A stretch of 64,000 bases of DNA from positions 2,717,001-2,781,000 of the forward strand of contig NZ_OY764015.1 in assembly GCF_963667775.1 (NCBI RefSeq). The letters run 5' to 3'. A program made the position numbers and the translations under genes. This DNA comes from an uncultured Trichococcus sp. (lineage in GTDB: Bacteria > Bacillota > Bacilli > Lactobacillales > Aerococcaceae). Below are positions 8,180 through 18,519 of this stretch, piece by piece. A model generated the notes under the pieces. The model was not told the origin of the DNA. It made no database searches and was given only the letters and a program-made list of their open reading frames with translations. How positions within the stretch are numbered: the first letter of the stretch is position 1; every line of letters begins with the position of its first letter.

Positions 8180-9031
8180 TCAGTCCGAGTTTGGATGCTG
8201 TTCCTGATTGACTTGTTCATTGCGTTTTTTCATTTTCGCATAGGCTGTTGCATACTCGGCCATCAAACGCTCATTGTATTCTCCGGGCAGGAGCGTGTTG
8301 CCGTTCTTCGTGAAGACGGACAGGATCCGTTCTTTTACATCAGCTACGGTCAATGGTTTGTCCAGCAGTTCCGACAAGTTTGCCATGGAAGCGGGATCGA
8401 CGGCCGGAAAATGCCAGCGGGTTTCTTCGCCTTGCAGGCTTTCTTCGTAGAAGCGGCGGATCATTTCTCCGCGTTGCTGCTGGTTGCCGGTCACGCTCAT
8501 GTAGATCATGATGGCCACGCCGTTTTTGAAACGGCGCTGCGCGATGCCGGCGAATTTTTTACCGTTGATGCTCAGGTCGAAATCGCCCGGACAATAGGAG
8601 TCGCTGATTTCGAAGGCCTCAATCACCTGTTCGGAATCAGAAAAAGTCTGCTCAACCAGTTCTTTCATAAGCACATAACCGTCATGGATGGTGAGTTTGG
8701 CTTTTTCGGTTTCCGGAAGCACCAAGGAGAAATTCAGGATACCCTCATCTGCAACGACGGCCAATCCGCCGGCGTTGCGGACGACGATATCGGTCGGGAC
8801 GTTCCTCAAGTAACGCAGACCGTCCTTCAGATGGGGCAGGCGGGTGTCCATCATGCCCAGGATGACCAGCTTTTCCATCGGCCAAAAATGCAAGGCTGCC
8901 GGAGCTTCAGCGTTCCCGACCAAGCGTATCAACGCATCACCCATCGCGAAGTGCGAGAGGGGATCGTTGCCGAATGATCCATGTGACGTATCGTAGATAT
9001 GATAAATGTTGTTTTTTAAATGGTTTGTCAT
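8180..9031 (-). CDS. lipL: Octanoyl-[GcvH]:protein N-octanoyltransferase LipL
   Basis: 283 aa, close to Bacillus LipL (YwfL). It moves octanoyl or lipoyl groups from GcvH to the E2 subunits of oxo-acid dehydrogenases. The signature SDSYCPGDFDLS has the acyl-accepting Cys at 147, and GKKFAGIAQRR follows with the conserved Lys. Sequence downstream of the catalytic Cys distinguishes it from LplA ligases, but LipM-type relatives are not excluded. lipL and ywfO are also neighbours in Bacillus. ATG at 9031 follows AAGGAAA. Confidence 0.85.
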   Translation of the reverse strand: MTNHLKNNIYHIYDTSHGSFGNDPLSHFAMGDALIRLVGNAEAPAALHFWPMEKLVILGMMDTRLPHLKDGLRYLRNVPTDIVVRNAGGLAVVADEGILNFSLVLPETEKAKLTIHDGYVLMKELVEQTFSDSEQVIEAFEISDSYCPGDFDLSINGKKFAGIAQRRFKNGVAIMIYMSVTGNQQQRGEMIRRFYEESLQGEETRWHFPAVDPASMANLSELLDKPLTVADVKERILSVFTKNGNTLLPGEYNERLMAEYATAYAKMKKRNEQVNQEQHPNSD

Positions 9032-9067
9032 ATTCGTTTCCTTATCTTTAGGGCTGTTTCTGCTCCC

Positions 9068-9073
9068 ATTATA
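9068..9073 (-). promoter_or_regulatory. Extended -10 promoter of the lipL operon
   Basis: Minus strand reads TGC-TATAAT, a consensus extended -10. The region 17 bp upstream (CTCAAA) is a poor -35, as expected for an extended -10 promoter. Confidence 0.6.
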
Positions 9074-9156
9074 GCAAAGTTCAGGAAAGATTTGAGAGCG
9101 AATTACAGAGAAAAGGCAGGATTTCTTCGCATTTTGGAAAATCAGCCCGCAAATGA

Positions 9157-9186
9157 TTGACCAGCGCTCATTTGTACCGCTATACT
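9157..9186 (+). promoter_or_regulatory. Promoter of the DUF1934 gene
   Basis: -35 TTGACC (9157-9162), 18-bp spacer, -10 TATACT (9181-9186). It is back to back with the lipL promoter. Confidence 0.65.
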
Positions 9187-9247
9187 GTATTTGAAAAACA
9201 CGTGCGGCCGCAAGGCTTCAGCACGATGGTCAATGAGGTGGAAAAGC

Positions 9248-9673
9248 TTGTCTTTAAAAGAAGGAATGCCCATCGAGTTCCGATTGGAAACGCTGGTGAA
9301 GCAAGAAGGGGAGCAGGAAAGCTTCCTATATGAAGGAATGGGCCAAATTGTGGAAATGGGCAATTGGCTTTATCTGCGCTATATCGAAGCGGAAACGGCT
9401 GTCCCGGTCACGTTCAAACTGTCCCGTGAAGGGAAAATGACGATTATCCGCAGAATGGAACAGACGAGCCGCATGACCTTTGATGCAGCAGGAAAAGGCA
9501 TGGCTATGGTTCCGACGCCGGCCGGATTGATGGAAATCGAAACGATTACCCATGAGATGCTGCTGGAGTTCAAGGAAAAGCCGTTTGCCGGAAAAGTGAC
9601 CTTGCATTACGAACTCCAAATGAACGAACAAATATTGGGGGATTATCGAATTGAATTGCAATTTACCACCTGA
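9248..9673 (+). CDS. DUF1934 domain protein (YwiB-like, calycin fold)
   Basis: About 141 aa. It matches the DUF1934/YwiB pattern: beta-rich, starting with MPIEFRLETLV and carrying GKMTIIRRMEQ and GLMEIETITHEM. Members have a calycin-like barrel and no defined biochemical role. I chose TTG at 9248, with GAGGTGG 6 bases upstream; earlier in-frame codons have no ribosome site. It sits 44 bases before rpoE, an arrangement seen in other Firmicutes, and may be cotranscribed. Confidence 0.8.
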   Translation: MSLKEGMPIEFRLETLVKQEGEQESFLYEGMGQIVEMGNWLYLRYIEAETAVPVTFKLSREGKMTIIRRMEQTSRMTFDAAGKGMAMVPTPAGLMEIETITHEMLLEFKEKPFAGKVTLHYELQMNEQILGDYRIELQFTT

Positions 9674-9717
9674 GTATTGTATGATTAAGAGTAAACTTTT
9701 GAAAGGACGTGACACCA

Positions 9718-10326
9718 TTGGAATTGAAGCAATTAGATGGTACTAGCAAAAACGAATTGTCAATGATAGAAGTTGCACACGCAATTTTCGAAGAAAACGG
9801 TGACGTACTGGACTTTAACCAATTATTGGTTCAGATACAGGACTATCTTGAAATGTCGGAAGAAGAATTGGAAAGCAAGATGACACGTTTCTACACGGAT
9901 TTGAACATTGATGGCAGCTTTATTTCTTTAGGAGAAAATCGTTGGGGATTGCGTTCGTGGTATCCGATTGATTCAATTGATGAAGAGATTCTTTCCAGCA
10001 TCGATGAGGACGAAGTGAAAGTCCGCCGCAAGAAACGCAAGAAGCTGAATGCATTCGCCACATCGGAAGATGATGACGATGTGATCGACTACAATGACGA
10101 TGATCCGGAAGACATCGATGTTGCTGACGAAGATGAAGAAATCGATGTGGATGAGGATGAAGTCGATGATGTCGACGCTGTGGACATCACGGATGACGAT
10201 GATGACATCACGAGCGGCATTGAAGAAGACTTGACCTTGATCATCGAAGATGAAGATCTTGATGAAGAAGAAGAGTTCGAAGAGGAAGAAGAGTTCGTTG
10301 CGGAAGAAACGGACGAAGAGGAATAA
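9718..10326 (+). CDS. rpoE: RNA polymerase delta subunit
   Basis: Delta subunit, which promotes RNA polymerase recycling and sensitivity to initiating NTP levels. The N-terminal 90 residues form the folded HARE-HTH domain (SMIEVAHAIFEENGDVLDF, NRWGLRSWYP). Then a basic patch (VRRKKRKKL) leads into a long, almost purely Asp/Glu tail. 202 aa is somewhat longer than Bacillus delta (173) because of the tail. TTG at 9718 is preferred: AAAGGA is 10 bases upstream and the protein then starts MELKQLDG. A GTG at 9709 is too close to the site. Confidence 0.95.
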   Translation: MELKQLDGTSKNELSMIEVAHAIFEENGDVLDFNQLLVQIQDYLEMSEEELESKMTRFYTDLNIDGSFISLGENRWGLRSWYPIDSIDEEILSSIDEDEVKVRRKKRKKLNAFATSEDDDDVIDYNDDDPEDIDVADEDEEIDVDEDEVDDVDAVDITDDDDDITSGIEEDLTLIIEDEDLDEEEEFEEEEEFVAEETDEEE

Positions 10327-10351
10327 TCATTTCCCCGTATCCAATTCTTTC

Positions 10352-10380
10352 TTGACACCTTATGCAATTGGGGGTATCAT
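10352..10380 (+). promoter_or_regulatory. pyrG promoter
   Basis: -35 TTGACA (10352-10357), 17-bp spacer, -10 TATCAT (10375-10380). Seven bases downstream the transcript would start at GGGC (10388). Confidence 0.85.
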
Positions 10381-10387
10381 CTTCATT

Positions 10388-10474
10388 GGGCTCCCAAAAA
10401 GCAATTCTTTTTGGAAAGCATACGTTGAATTTTTACGGCTCCCTGTTCTTTAGAGAACAGGGAGCTTTATTTTG
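10388..10474 (+). promoter_or_regulatory. pyrG CTP-responsive attenuator (reiterative transcription)
   Basis: The predicted transcript starts with GGGCTCCC. A terminator follows, with arms 10438-10449 and 10454-10465 (GCTCCCTGTTCT/AGAACAGGGAGC) and a T-rich tail. This matches the known pyrG scheme of Gram-positives. At low CTP, polymerase stutters and adds extra Gs after GGG. The G-run then pairs with the C/T-rich upstream arm of the terminator and lets transcription into pyrG. The same hairpin may also end rpoE transcripts. Confidence 0.85.
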
Positions 10475-10522
10475 TTTATTGCAGCGTTGGAGATTCCTTC
10501 AGACATAATTTTGCACATTTAA

Positions 10523-12148
<1,626 letters not shown>

Positions 12149-12328
12149 ATCAGAGTTTTTTTCAATGAAAATGAATTATTTTGCGCTTTCATTTTGACTG
12201 ATTTTCCTAATAAGGTAGTAAAAGATTACATTTTCTGATAAAATGAAAATGTTGTAAAGTGTTCACATTCCAAGATGTGAATTTTCTGCAAACAAAAGAG
12301 ACCAATGGATTCCAAGGAGGCAACAAGA

Positions 12329-13186
12329 ATGAGTCGTTTAGTAAGTATGACAGATATGTTAAACAAAGCGTTAGAAGGAAAGTATGCCGTAGGACAATTC
12401 AACATCAACAACCTTGAGTGGACACAAGCTGTATTGCAAGCTGCACAAGAAGAAAAATCTCCAGTTATTTTGGGTGTTTCTGAAGGCGCAGCAAAATACA
12501 TGGGCGGACACTTAGTTGTTGCAGCTATGACGAATGCTTTATTAGAAACTATGGACATCACTGTTCCTGTAGCATTGCATCTTGACCACGGTACAAGCTT
12601 TGAAAGCTGCAAATCCGCTATCGATGCTGGTTACTCATCTGTAATGATCGACAAATCACATTTCCCTATTGATGAAAACATTGCGCAAACCAAATTAGTA
12701 GTTGAGTACGCACAGTCTAAAGGCGCTTCTGTTGAAGCTGAAGTTGGAACTGTCGGCGGAACTGAAGACGGAATCACTGGCGGAATCCAATACGCTAATC
12801 CAGCTGAATGCTTACGCATGACAACTGAAGCGGGTATCGATGCATTGGCTGCTGCTTTAGGTTCTGTACACGGACCTTACTCTGGCGAACCTGTTCTTGG
12901 TTTCGATGAAATGAAAGAAATCTCTGAATTAACTCACAAACCATTAGTATTGCACGGTGGTTCAGGAATTCCAGAACACCAAATCAAAAAAGCTATCGAG
13001 TTCGGACATTCAAAAATCAACGTGAACACTGAATGCCAACAAGTCTTTACAGCTGCTGTAAGAGAAAAATTAGCTACAGACGCTAACGTTTACGATCCTC
13101 GTAAAGTTATCGGACCTGGTAAAGAAGCTATCGTTGCAGTCGTTAAAGAAAGAATGCAAGTTTTCGGTTCAAGCAACAAAGCTTAA
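12329..13186 (+). CDS. fba: Class II fructose-bisphosphate aldolase
   Basis: Glycolytic aldolase cleaving fructose-1,6-bisphosphate; zinc-dependent class II. 285 aa, identical in length to Bacillus Fba[10 protein letters not shown] carries Zn-binding His and catalytic Asp; further Zn ligands are in [10 protein letters not shown] and LVLHGGSG. Codon choice is more biased and AT-rich than the neighbours, as in highly expressed genes. ATG at 12329 follows AAGGAGG (12314-12320); an upstream in-frame ATG at 12305 has no ribosome site. Confidence 0.97.
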   Translation: MSRLVSMTDMLNKALEGKYAVGQFNINNLEWTQAVLQAAQEEKSPVILGVSEGAAKYMGGHLVVAAMTNALLETMDITVPVALHLDHGTSFESCKSAIDAGYSSVMIDKSHFPIDENIAQTKLVVEYAQSKGASVEAEVGTVGGTEDGITGGIQYANPAECLRMTTEAGIDALAAALGSVHGPYSGEPVLGFDEMKEISELTHKPLVLHGGSGIPEHQIKKAIEFGHSKINVNTECQQVFTAAVREKLATDANVYDPRKVIGPGKEAIVAVVKERMQVFGSSNKA

Positions 13187-13206
13187 TTTAATCAAACGAT
13201 CTTCGA

Positions 13207-13242
13207 GGAGGTCTGGGACCTATGTTCCGGATCTCCTTTTTT
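13207..13242 (+). terminator. fba terminator
   Basis: A 12-bp stem with wobble pairs (GGAGGTCTGGGA with TTCCGGATCTCC), then six Ts. Confidence 0.85.
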
Positions 13243-13588
13243 GTTGCCTTATTTTCCATATATTTCTGAGTTTGTGTTAACATAAGACCATAAGGTAAGG
13301 TCAGTTTTCTTCAATGCAGAGCGGGCTTTTACTGCTTTTTGTACGCTGTTCGGCCGTATCAAATTGAGAAATATAGCGGAAAGTAGACGTTTGTATAAAA
13401 AACTAGTAATGGACCCTGTATTTTTGTTAGAATTATAGATGATCAACCAACAATCGGATGAAACTAAAAACAATGATATTTCAGTATCGTTGCACCGTTT
13501 TTCCTGTGATAGGCAATCCGTGTGAGCGATCCCATTTATTTCCGGGCGATTTTTCGTTCGGCCACTACACATGAAGTGAGGCTTTTTT
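13243..13588. other. Intergenic gap before murA2, nothing identified
   Basis: About 345 bp. I see no convincing promoter pair, hairpin or ORF. An antisense ORF crossing it runs into murA2 and looks spurious. The murA2 promoter must lie here or upstream. Confidence 0.5.
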
Positions 13589-14860
13589 ATGAGAAAATTA
13601 GTTATAGAGGGGAATAAACCGTTGAACGGTGAAATCACCATCAGCGGAGCGAAAAACAGTACGGTTGCGCTGATTCCGGCTGCCATTTTGGCGGACTCCC
13701 CAGTCATCTTGGAAGGTATACCCAATATTCAGGATGTGCACTCCCTCATTGATATCCTTGAGGACTTCAATGTCGAAGTGTCTTTTGATGAGGATGAGGG
13801 CGTCATCACGATCGATCCGACCAACATGATTTCCATTCCGATGCCTACCGGAAAAATCAAAAGCTTACGTGCTTCGTATTATTTTATGGGAGCTATCCTT
13901 TCAAAATTTGGTGAAGGCGTCATCGGGCTGCCTGGAGGCTGTTTCTTGGGCCCGAGACCGATCGATCAGCACATCAAAGGTTTCGAGGCGTTGGGCGCGA
14001 CGGTGCGCAATGAAATGGGTGCCATCTATCTGACTACACCGGAAGAGGGGCTGAAAGGCGAGCGCATCTATCTTGACGTGGTTTCGATCGGAGCGACGAT
14101 CAACACCATCTTGGCGGCAGTCAAAGCTAAAGGAAAAACAATCATCGAGAATGTGGCCAAAGAGCCGGAAATCATCGATGTCTGTATCTTGTTGAACAAT
14201 ATGGGAGCGAAAATCCGCGGAGCCGGGACGGACATCATCCGCATCGAAGGCGTGGAAAGCCTGCATGGCTGCAGACACACCGTGATTCCTGATCGCATCG
14301 AAGCAGGAACCTATCTGGCTGCTGCCGCAGCGATGGGTGAGCGTGTGTTGGTGAAAAATGTGATCGTAGAGCATATCGAAAGTCTGATCGCAAAAATGGA
14401 AGAAATGGGCGTGGAGATGGAGATCGGTGAAGATAGTGTTCTGGTCAAAAAATCCGATAACCTGAAAATGGTCCATATCAAGACATTGCCTTATCCCGGT
14501 TTTGCGACGGACCTGCAGCAACCGCTGACGCCGCTCCTGTTGAAAGCGAGCGGTGACGGTACAATCATCGACACGATCTATCCGAAACGCGTCAACCATA
14601 TCCCGGAACTCCGCAGGATGGGGGCGAAGGCCAAGGTGGAAAGTGACATGATCTTCATGCAAGGGCCCAACAAATTGACAGGTGCGGAAGTTACGGCCAG
14701 CGATTTGCGTGCGGGTGCCTGTTTGGTCATCGCCGGCTTGATGGCGGAGGGCACAACCACGATTTCCGGTATCGAGAATATCCTGCGCGGATATGATCAT
14801 ATCGTCGAAAAACTGACCGCTTTGGGCGCAGACATCAAAATGATCGAAGACGAAGAATAG
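13589..14860 (+). CDS. murA2: UDP-N-acetylglucosamine 1-carboxyvinyltransferase, MurZ/MurAB type
   Basis: First committed step of peptidoglycan synthesis: transfers enolpyruvate from PEP to UDP-GlcNAc. 423 aa. SGAKNS near the start binds substrate. [22 protein letters not shown] holds the Cys that is alkylated by fosfomycin; since Cys and not Asp is present, the enzyme should be fosfomycin-sensitive. Sequence and position between fba and rho match Bacillus MurZ (MurAB), the second paralogue of low-GC Gram-positives. Confidence 0.95.
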   Translation: MRKLVIEGNKPLNGEITISGAKNSTVALIPAAILADSPVILEGIPNIQDVHSLIDILEDFNVEVSFDEDEGVITIDPTNMISIPMPTGKIKSLRASYYFMGAILSKFGEGVIGLPGGCFLGPRPIDQHIKGFEALGATVRNEMGAIYLTTPEEGLKGERIYLDVVSIGATINTILAAVKAKGKTIIENVAKEPEIIDVCILLNNMGAKIRGAGTDIIRIEGVESLHGCRHTVIPDRIEAGTYLAAAAAMGERVLVKNVIVEHIESLIAKMEEMGVEMEIGEDSVLVKKSDNLKMVHIKTLPYPGFATDLQQPLTPLLLKASGDGTIIDTIYPKRVNHIPELRRMGAKAKVESDMIFMQGPNKLTGAEVTASDLRAGACLVIAGLMAEGTTTISGIENILRGYDHIVEKLTALGADIKMIEDEE

Positions 14861-14887
14861 ACTTCTTCGCGCCACATGATAATAGAT

Positions 14888-14923
14888 AGCACCTTCAAAG
14901 CAATAACCGCCTTTGGAGGTGCT
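14888..14923 (+). terminator. Hairpin after murA2, possible weak terminator
   Basis: 13-bp stem (AGCACCTTCAAAG with CTTTGGAGGTGCT) and 10-base loop. The downstream TTGAATATCTT is not a clean T-run, so it may attenuate or stabilise rather than stop transcription. Confidence 0.5.
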
Positions 14924-14995
14924 TTGAATATCTTATATGTTGTATTTGCCGAAAATAAGCATCATCAGAATGATAAGAGAGGAAGGTGGAGCTGT

Positions 14996-16255
14996 TTGGA
15001 AGATATGCTTACCTTGCATGAGTTGGAAAGTAAGACGCTGAAAGAAATATACACCTATGCCAGAGAACTGAAGATCCCGTACTACAGCCAGATGAACAAA
15101 AAAGAGTTATCCTTGGCGGTCATCCGTGCCCAAGAGGAGAAACAGGGATTCTTCATGACCGAGGGCATTTTGGATATCGTTTCCCAGGAAGGGTTTGGTT
15201 TTTTAAGGCCAATCAACTACTCGCCGAGCCAGGAAGACATTTACATATCGACGTCGCAAATCAGGCGCTTCGATTTGCGTAATGGGGACAAAGTGGCCGG
15301 AAAAGCCAGACCTCCGAAAGCATCCGAACGTTATTACGGCCTGATGCAAGTCAGCACAGTGAACGGAAAACGGCCGGATCAAGCCAAAGAACGCTCGCAT
15401 TTCCCGGGTTTGACACCGATTTACCCGAACCAGCAGATGAAGTTGGAAACCACGCGTACAAACGTAACCGCGCGGATGATCGATTTATTTTCGCCCATCG
15501 GCTTCGGACAACGCGGGATGATCGTTGCGCCTCCTAAAGCAGGGAAAACGACGCTGCTGAAAGAGATCGCGAACGGTATCACCACCAATCATCCCGATGT
15601 CGAACTGATCATGCTGCTCATCGATGAGCGTCCCGAAGAAGTGACGGATATCGAGCGCAGTGTCAAGGGGGATGTCGTATCCTCGACCTTCGATCAGCAA
15701 CCGGCAAATCACGTCCGGGTTACCGAACTTGTCCTGGAAAGAGCCATGCGCCTCGTCGAAGACAAACGCGATGTGGTCATTCTGATGGACAGCCTGACGC
15801 GTTTGGCTCGTGCCTATAACTTGGTCATACCGCCAAGCGGCCGCACTTTGAGTGGAGGGATCGATCCGGCAGCCTTTTACCGCCCGAAACGCTTTTTTGG
15901 TGCGGCCCGGAATATTGAGGATGGCGGCAGTCTGACGATCATCGCAACCGCGCTTGTCGATACGGGCAGCCGGATGGATGAAGTCATCTACGAAGAATTC
16001 AAGGGAACAGGGAACATGGAACTTGTGCTTTCCCGTGAGTTGGCGGAACGCCGCATCTTCCCTGCCATCGACATCAAAAAATCGGGGACCCGCAGAGAAG
16101 ACCTGTTGCAGGATGCGAAAACGCTCGAGAACCTCTACAAAGTCCGCCATGGTATGCGCGGGGATGCTTTGGAATACACCGAAAGCTTCCTGAAACAGAT
16201 GAAAACGACCGAAAACAATGAAGCCTTGCTGAAACGGATTTCGTTGATGAAATAG
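14996..16255 (+). CDS. rho: Transcription termination factor Rho
   Basis: Hexameric RNA-dependent ATPase that ends transcription. The N-terminal Rho-N helix region and cold-shock-like RNA-binding domain ([16 protein letters not shown]) are followed by the RecA-type motor. Walker A PPKAGKTT is near residues 178-186; Walker B is [10 protein letters not shown]; the Q- and R-loops follow. 419 aa from TTG at 14996, which has GGAAGGTGGA just upstream. The alternative ATG at 15005 is too far from it. An in-frame extension to 14876 has no ribosome site. Confidence 0.95.
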   Translation: MEDMLTLHELESKTLKEIYTYARELKIPYYSQMNKKELSLAVIRAQEEKQGFFMTEGILDIVSQEGFGFLRPINYSPSQEDIYISTSQIRRFDLRNGDKVAGKARPPKASERYYGLMQVSTVNGKRPDQAKERSHFPGLTPIYPNQQMKLETTRTNVTARMIDLFSPIGFGQRGMIVAPPKAGKTTLLKEIANGITTNHPDVELIMLLIDERPEEVTDIERSVKGDVVSSTFDQQPANHVRVTELVLERAMRLVEDKRDVVILMDSLTRLARAYNLVIPPSGRTLSGGIDPAAFYRPKRFFGAARNIEDGGSLTIIATALVDTGSRMDEVIYEEFKGTGNMELVLSRELAERRIFPAIDIKKSGTRREDLLQDAKTLENLYKVRHGMRGDALEYTESFLKQMKTTENNEALLKRISLMK

Positions 16256-16349
16256 AAACGTGCCGCACGGCATGTGAGCAAATCATGAGCATTTTTTACA
16301 GCTTCCCGGTATAGTGGAACTAGCAAAACGCAAAACTGGAGGTTTTTAA

Positions 16350-16721
16350 ATGTTCTTCAATAAAGGAACGTACGAAGAAGATACGCAAGAATTCATAGAG
16401 ATCACGGCCGAAGAGTTTGAAGAAAAGTTGGCTGCCGGCGAAAAAGCGATTGTATACCTCGGGAAAGCCGCGTGCCCGTATTGCCGGAAATTTGTCCCTA
16501 AATTGGACAATGTCCGCAAAGAAAAAAACCTGACGATCCACTATCTGGACAGCCAGAATACGCCGACAGACCCGGCTATCCAAAGTCTGCGCGATAAAAC
16601 GGGTGTCCGTACGGTGCCAGCTCTTGTAAGAATCGATGGCTCGGATCAATTCACGAACTTGAATATCGACAGCAGTTTTTCGGAAGAGCAGCTTACGGCG
16701 GCTCTGGAAAAGAAAAGCTGA
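16350..16721 (+). CDS. Thioredoxin-like protein (bacteriocin-accessory type)
   Basis: 123 aa with a CPYC redox pair at residues 42-45 in a thioredoxin fold, cis-Pro in VRTVPALVRI. It resembles the thioredoxin-like accessory proteins often annotated as bacteriocin transport accessory proteins in lactic acid bacteria. No bacteriocin genes are nearby, so a general disulfide or thiol role is as likely. No signal peptide. The stop codon touches the start of the repeat element at 16720. Confidence 0.8.
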   Translation: MFFNKGTYEEDTQEFIEITAEEFEEKLAAGEKAIVYLGKAACPYCRKFVPKLDNVRKEKNLTIHYLDSQNTPTDPAIQSLRDKTGVRTVPALVRIDGSDQFTNLNIDSSFSEEQLTAALEKKS

Positions 16722-16832
16722 ACGGGCTTGTTCAGCCCTGAAAGAAATTTAGGAAATCAGTCCGACTGAGCATCGTAGAGCGCAATAGGACTGATTTATC
16801 TAATTTCCGAAGGGCTAACCCGTGAAGCTAGA
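16720..16832 (+). repeat. MITE-like intergenic repeat, short copy
   Basis: Matches the minus strand of 134-306 at both ends. It carries internal inverted repeats (CAGTCC/GGACTG) and outer ones (AGCCCT/AGGGCT and ACGGG/CCCGT), so the RNA would fold into a long hairpin. It is about 60 bp shorter than the other copy. Confidence 0.7.
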
Positions 16833-16851
16833 CAATATTAAATCGTAGCAG

Positions 16852-16891
16852 ATGCGTTTTTCCCGGCGTTGGCTACAGGAGAAAAACGCAT
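16852..16891 (+). terminator. Terminator-like hairpin before rpmE2
   Basis: ATGCGTTTTTC pairs with GAAAAACGCAT around an 18-base loop, followed by TATTTAAATTT. Confidence 0.6.
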
Positions 16892-16906
16892 TATTTAAAT
16901 TTGCCA

Positions 16907-16935
16907 TTGCAATCCCGCTGCTTGCGTGGTATCAT
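16907..16935 (+). promoter_or_regulatory. rpmE2 promoter
   Basis: -35 TTGCAA (16907-16912), 17-bp spacer, -10 TATCAT (16930-16935). Confidence 0.7.
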
Positions 16936-17032
16936 TTTAACGTTAAAAAGGATTACTTTGCGGTAGGCCTTTTATTACAAAAAGACAACTCTGGCTTAGT
17001 AAATAATCCAGGGCAAAAGGAGCGAAAGAGAC

Positions 17033-17296
17033 ATGAAACAAGAAATCCATCCAAATTACCAACCAGTTGTATTCATGGATACAACTACAGGATTCAAATT
17101 TTTATCAGGTTCAACAAAAGGTTCAAGCGAAAAGGTTGAATGGGAAGATGGCAACACTTACCCAATGATCCGTGTAGAAATTTCTTCAGATTCACATCCA
17201 TTCTATACAGGACGTCAAAAATTCACGCAAGCCGATGGCCGTGTGGACCGCTTCAACAAAAAATATGGTTTCAAAAACAAAGAAGAACAAGAGTAA
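17033..17296 (+). CDS. rpmE2: Ribosomal protein L31 type B
   Basis: 50S subunit protein, 87 aa. It begins [20 protein letters not shown], and FYTGRQKF is the family hallmark. There are no cysteines, so this is the zinc-free (C-minus, type B) paralogue. Type B L31 is normal in Lactobacillales and often replaces the zinc form when zinc is short. The position after rho matches other Firmicutes. Confidence 0.97.
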   Translation: MKQEIHPNYQPVVFMDTTTGFKFLSGSTKGSSEKVEWEDGNTYPMIRVEISSDSHPFYTGRQKFTQADGRVDRFNKKYGFKNKEEQE

Positions 17297-17308
17297 TCTT
17301 CTTGAGGA

Positions 17309-17340
17309 GAGCTTTCCCGGTTTCGGGAGGGCTCTTTTTA
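17309..17340 (+). terminator. rpmE2 terminator
   Basis: GAGCTTTCCCG pairs with CGGGAGGGCTC, then TTTTT. Confidence 0.88.
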
Positions 17341-17369
17341 CTTTTTGCGCAACAAAATAAAAAAAGAGG

Positions 17370-17398
17370 TTGAAATGTAATTGTTTTCAGTGTATGCT
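17370..17398 (+). promoter_or_regulatory. Promoter of the beta-glucoside PTS operon
   Basis: -35 TTGAAA (17370-17375), 17-bp spacer, -10 TATGCT (17393-17398). An operator starts 5 bases downstream. Confidence 0.75.
17376..17389 (+). promoter_or_regulatory. Candidate CcpA cre site
   Basis: TGTAATTGTTTTCA fits the cre consensus TGWAANCGNTNWCA with one mismatch (T for the central C). It lies between -35 and -10, where CcpA binding would repress. Confidence 0.5.
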
Positions 17399-17403
17399 AT
17401 ATC

Positions 17404-17421
17404 CATAAACGCGCGTTCACA
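17404..17421 (+). promoter_or_regulatory. LacI-family operator O1
   Basis: CATAAACGCGCGTTCACA: one perfect half and one imperfect half of the palindrome found complete at 17471-17500. Placed just after the -10 box, it would block transcription start. Confidence 0.8.
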
Positions 17422-17470
17422 GAGAGCCCTCGTAAAGGAAATGTTGGAAATGAGCGTGCCGTTTTTTTTA

Positions 17471-17500
17471 CAACTCCATAAACGCGCGTTTATGGAGTTG
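17471..17500 (+). promoter_or_regulatory. LacI-family operator O2, perfect 30-bp palindrome
   Basis: All 30 bases form a perfect inverted repeat. The core CATAAACGCGCGTTTATG (17477-17494) has the central CG step typical of LacI/CcpA-type operators. It lies in the leader between promoter and first gene, 70 bp from O1, suiting looped repression. Confidence 0.85.
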
Positions 17501-17558
17501 GATCAAGTTGCAAATTCAGTAAATAATCTGCAAGACCTGCAATTTAAGGAGAAGTGTT

Positions 17559-18452
17559 ATGGGAAAAAATAGTTTAGGAATTGATATAGGAGGGACATTC
17601 ATCAAGTATGCATTAATGGATAAGCATTATTGCATTAAAGACAAGTGGAAAATCGACACTGTTAAGCATGACACAGCAGCAGAATTTTATGATTACATCT
17701 GCTCAAACATAAGATCAATTGATGAAATCGACAAAATTGGTGTAAGCGCACCCGGTCTTATCACTGAAGACTCATGGGTCAAGTCGTATGCTGCTCCTAA
17801 CGTAGCTATCATGTACGACACAAACATCAACAACGAAATCAGCAAAAGAACAAACAAAAAGGTAGCCTCAATCAATGATGCGAAAGCCGCGGGATTATGC
17901 GAGTTTGAATTGGGAAATGCAAAGGGCTATAAGTCTTCTGCATTTTTGATCATAGGAACAGGCACAGGCGGTTGCATCTGCGATGAGAATGGTGTCATTT
18001 ATGGGAAAGATGCCTTTGCAGGAGAATTTCATAACATGCCTTTTGTAAACGCTAAGATAGGCGGCCTTGATAAGATGGGCGATTATGCCTCGATAACCGG
18101 TCTTGTGAATCTATACAACGAAAAAGCCGGTCAGGATAATCCAGTCCAGTATGGATATGAAGTCTCTGAAAAATACTTGAACGGAGACAAAATAGCAGCA
18201 TCATCGGTGGCGGAATGGATAAGGAACATAATAGCACAGCTGCTTGTGATCACCGTTTTCTACAACCCGGAAGTGATCTGCATAGGCGGAGGCATTTCAG
18301 AAGAAGACTGGTTTATCGACAAAGTAACAGCGCAGTATAAGAATACCTGCAGTGACTATTTTGAAGCGGATTTCATTACTACGGAAATTGATAGATGTAA
18401 GTACAATAATGATGCCAACATACTAGGTGCTGTCATTAATGCTTCCATTTAG
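17559..18452 (+). CDS. bglK: ROK-family sugar kinase, BglK-like
   Basis: 297-aa ROK kinase. LGIDIGGTFIKYALMD is the N-terminal phosphate-binding motif; IGTGTGGCICDENGVIYG and the second phosphate motif follow; EVICIGGGISEEDW closes the nucleotide site. The cysteine-rich zinc motif of many ROK proteins is absent, as in beta-glucoside kinases. Placement with a 6-phospho-beta-glucosidase and a cellobiose-type PTS suggests phosphorylation of a beta-glucoside or free glucose released inside the cell. AAGGAG precedes the ATG. Confidence 0.8.
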   Translation: MGKNSLGIDIGGTFIKYALMDKHYCIKDKWKIDTVKHDTAAEFYDYICSNIRSIDEIDKIGVSAPGLITEDSWVKSYAAPNVAIMYDTNINNEISKRTNKKVASINDAKAAGLCEFELGNAKGYKSSAFLIIGTGTGGCICDENGVIYGKDAFAGEFHNMPFVNAKIGGLDKMGDYASITGLVNLYNEKAGQDNPVQYGYEVSEKYLNGDKIAASSVAEWIRNIIAQLLVITVFYNPEVICIGGGISEEDWFIDKVTAQYKNTCSDYFEADFITTEIDRCKYNNDANILGAVINASI

Positions 18453-18519
18453 AAACAGGGCAGTTTTGTTTAAAAAACATCAGAAAAAAACTATAGATGA
18501 AAGCGGAGGAGAGGCTACA

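Noticed and set aside
6964..8977. Long antisense ORFs opposite the HD and lipL genes
   Set aside because: Shadow frames of well-supported genes with conserved motifs on the minus strand.
10089..10367. 92-codon minus-strand ORF, serine-rich
   Set aside because: It is the antisense shadow of the Asp/Glu repeat tail of rpoE and has no ribosome site.
13249..13725. 158-codon minus-strand ORF before murA2
   Set aside because: Half of it is antisense to murA2; no ribosome site or coding pattern.
17381..17572. 63-codon ORF upstream of bglK
   Set aside because: It runs through the promoter, both operators and into bglK, and lacks a ribosome site.
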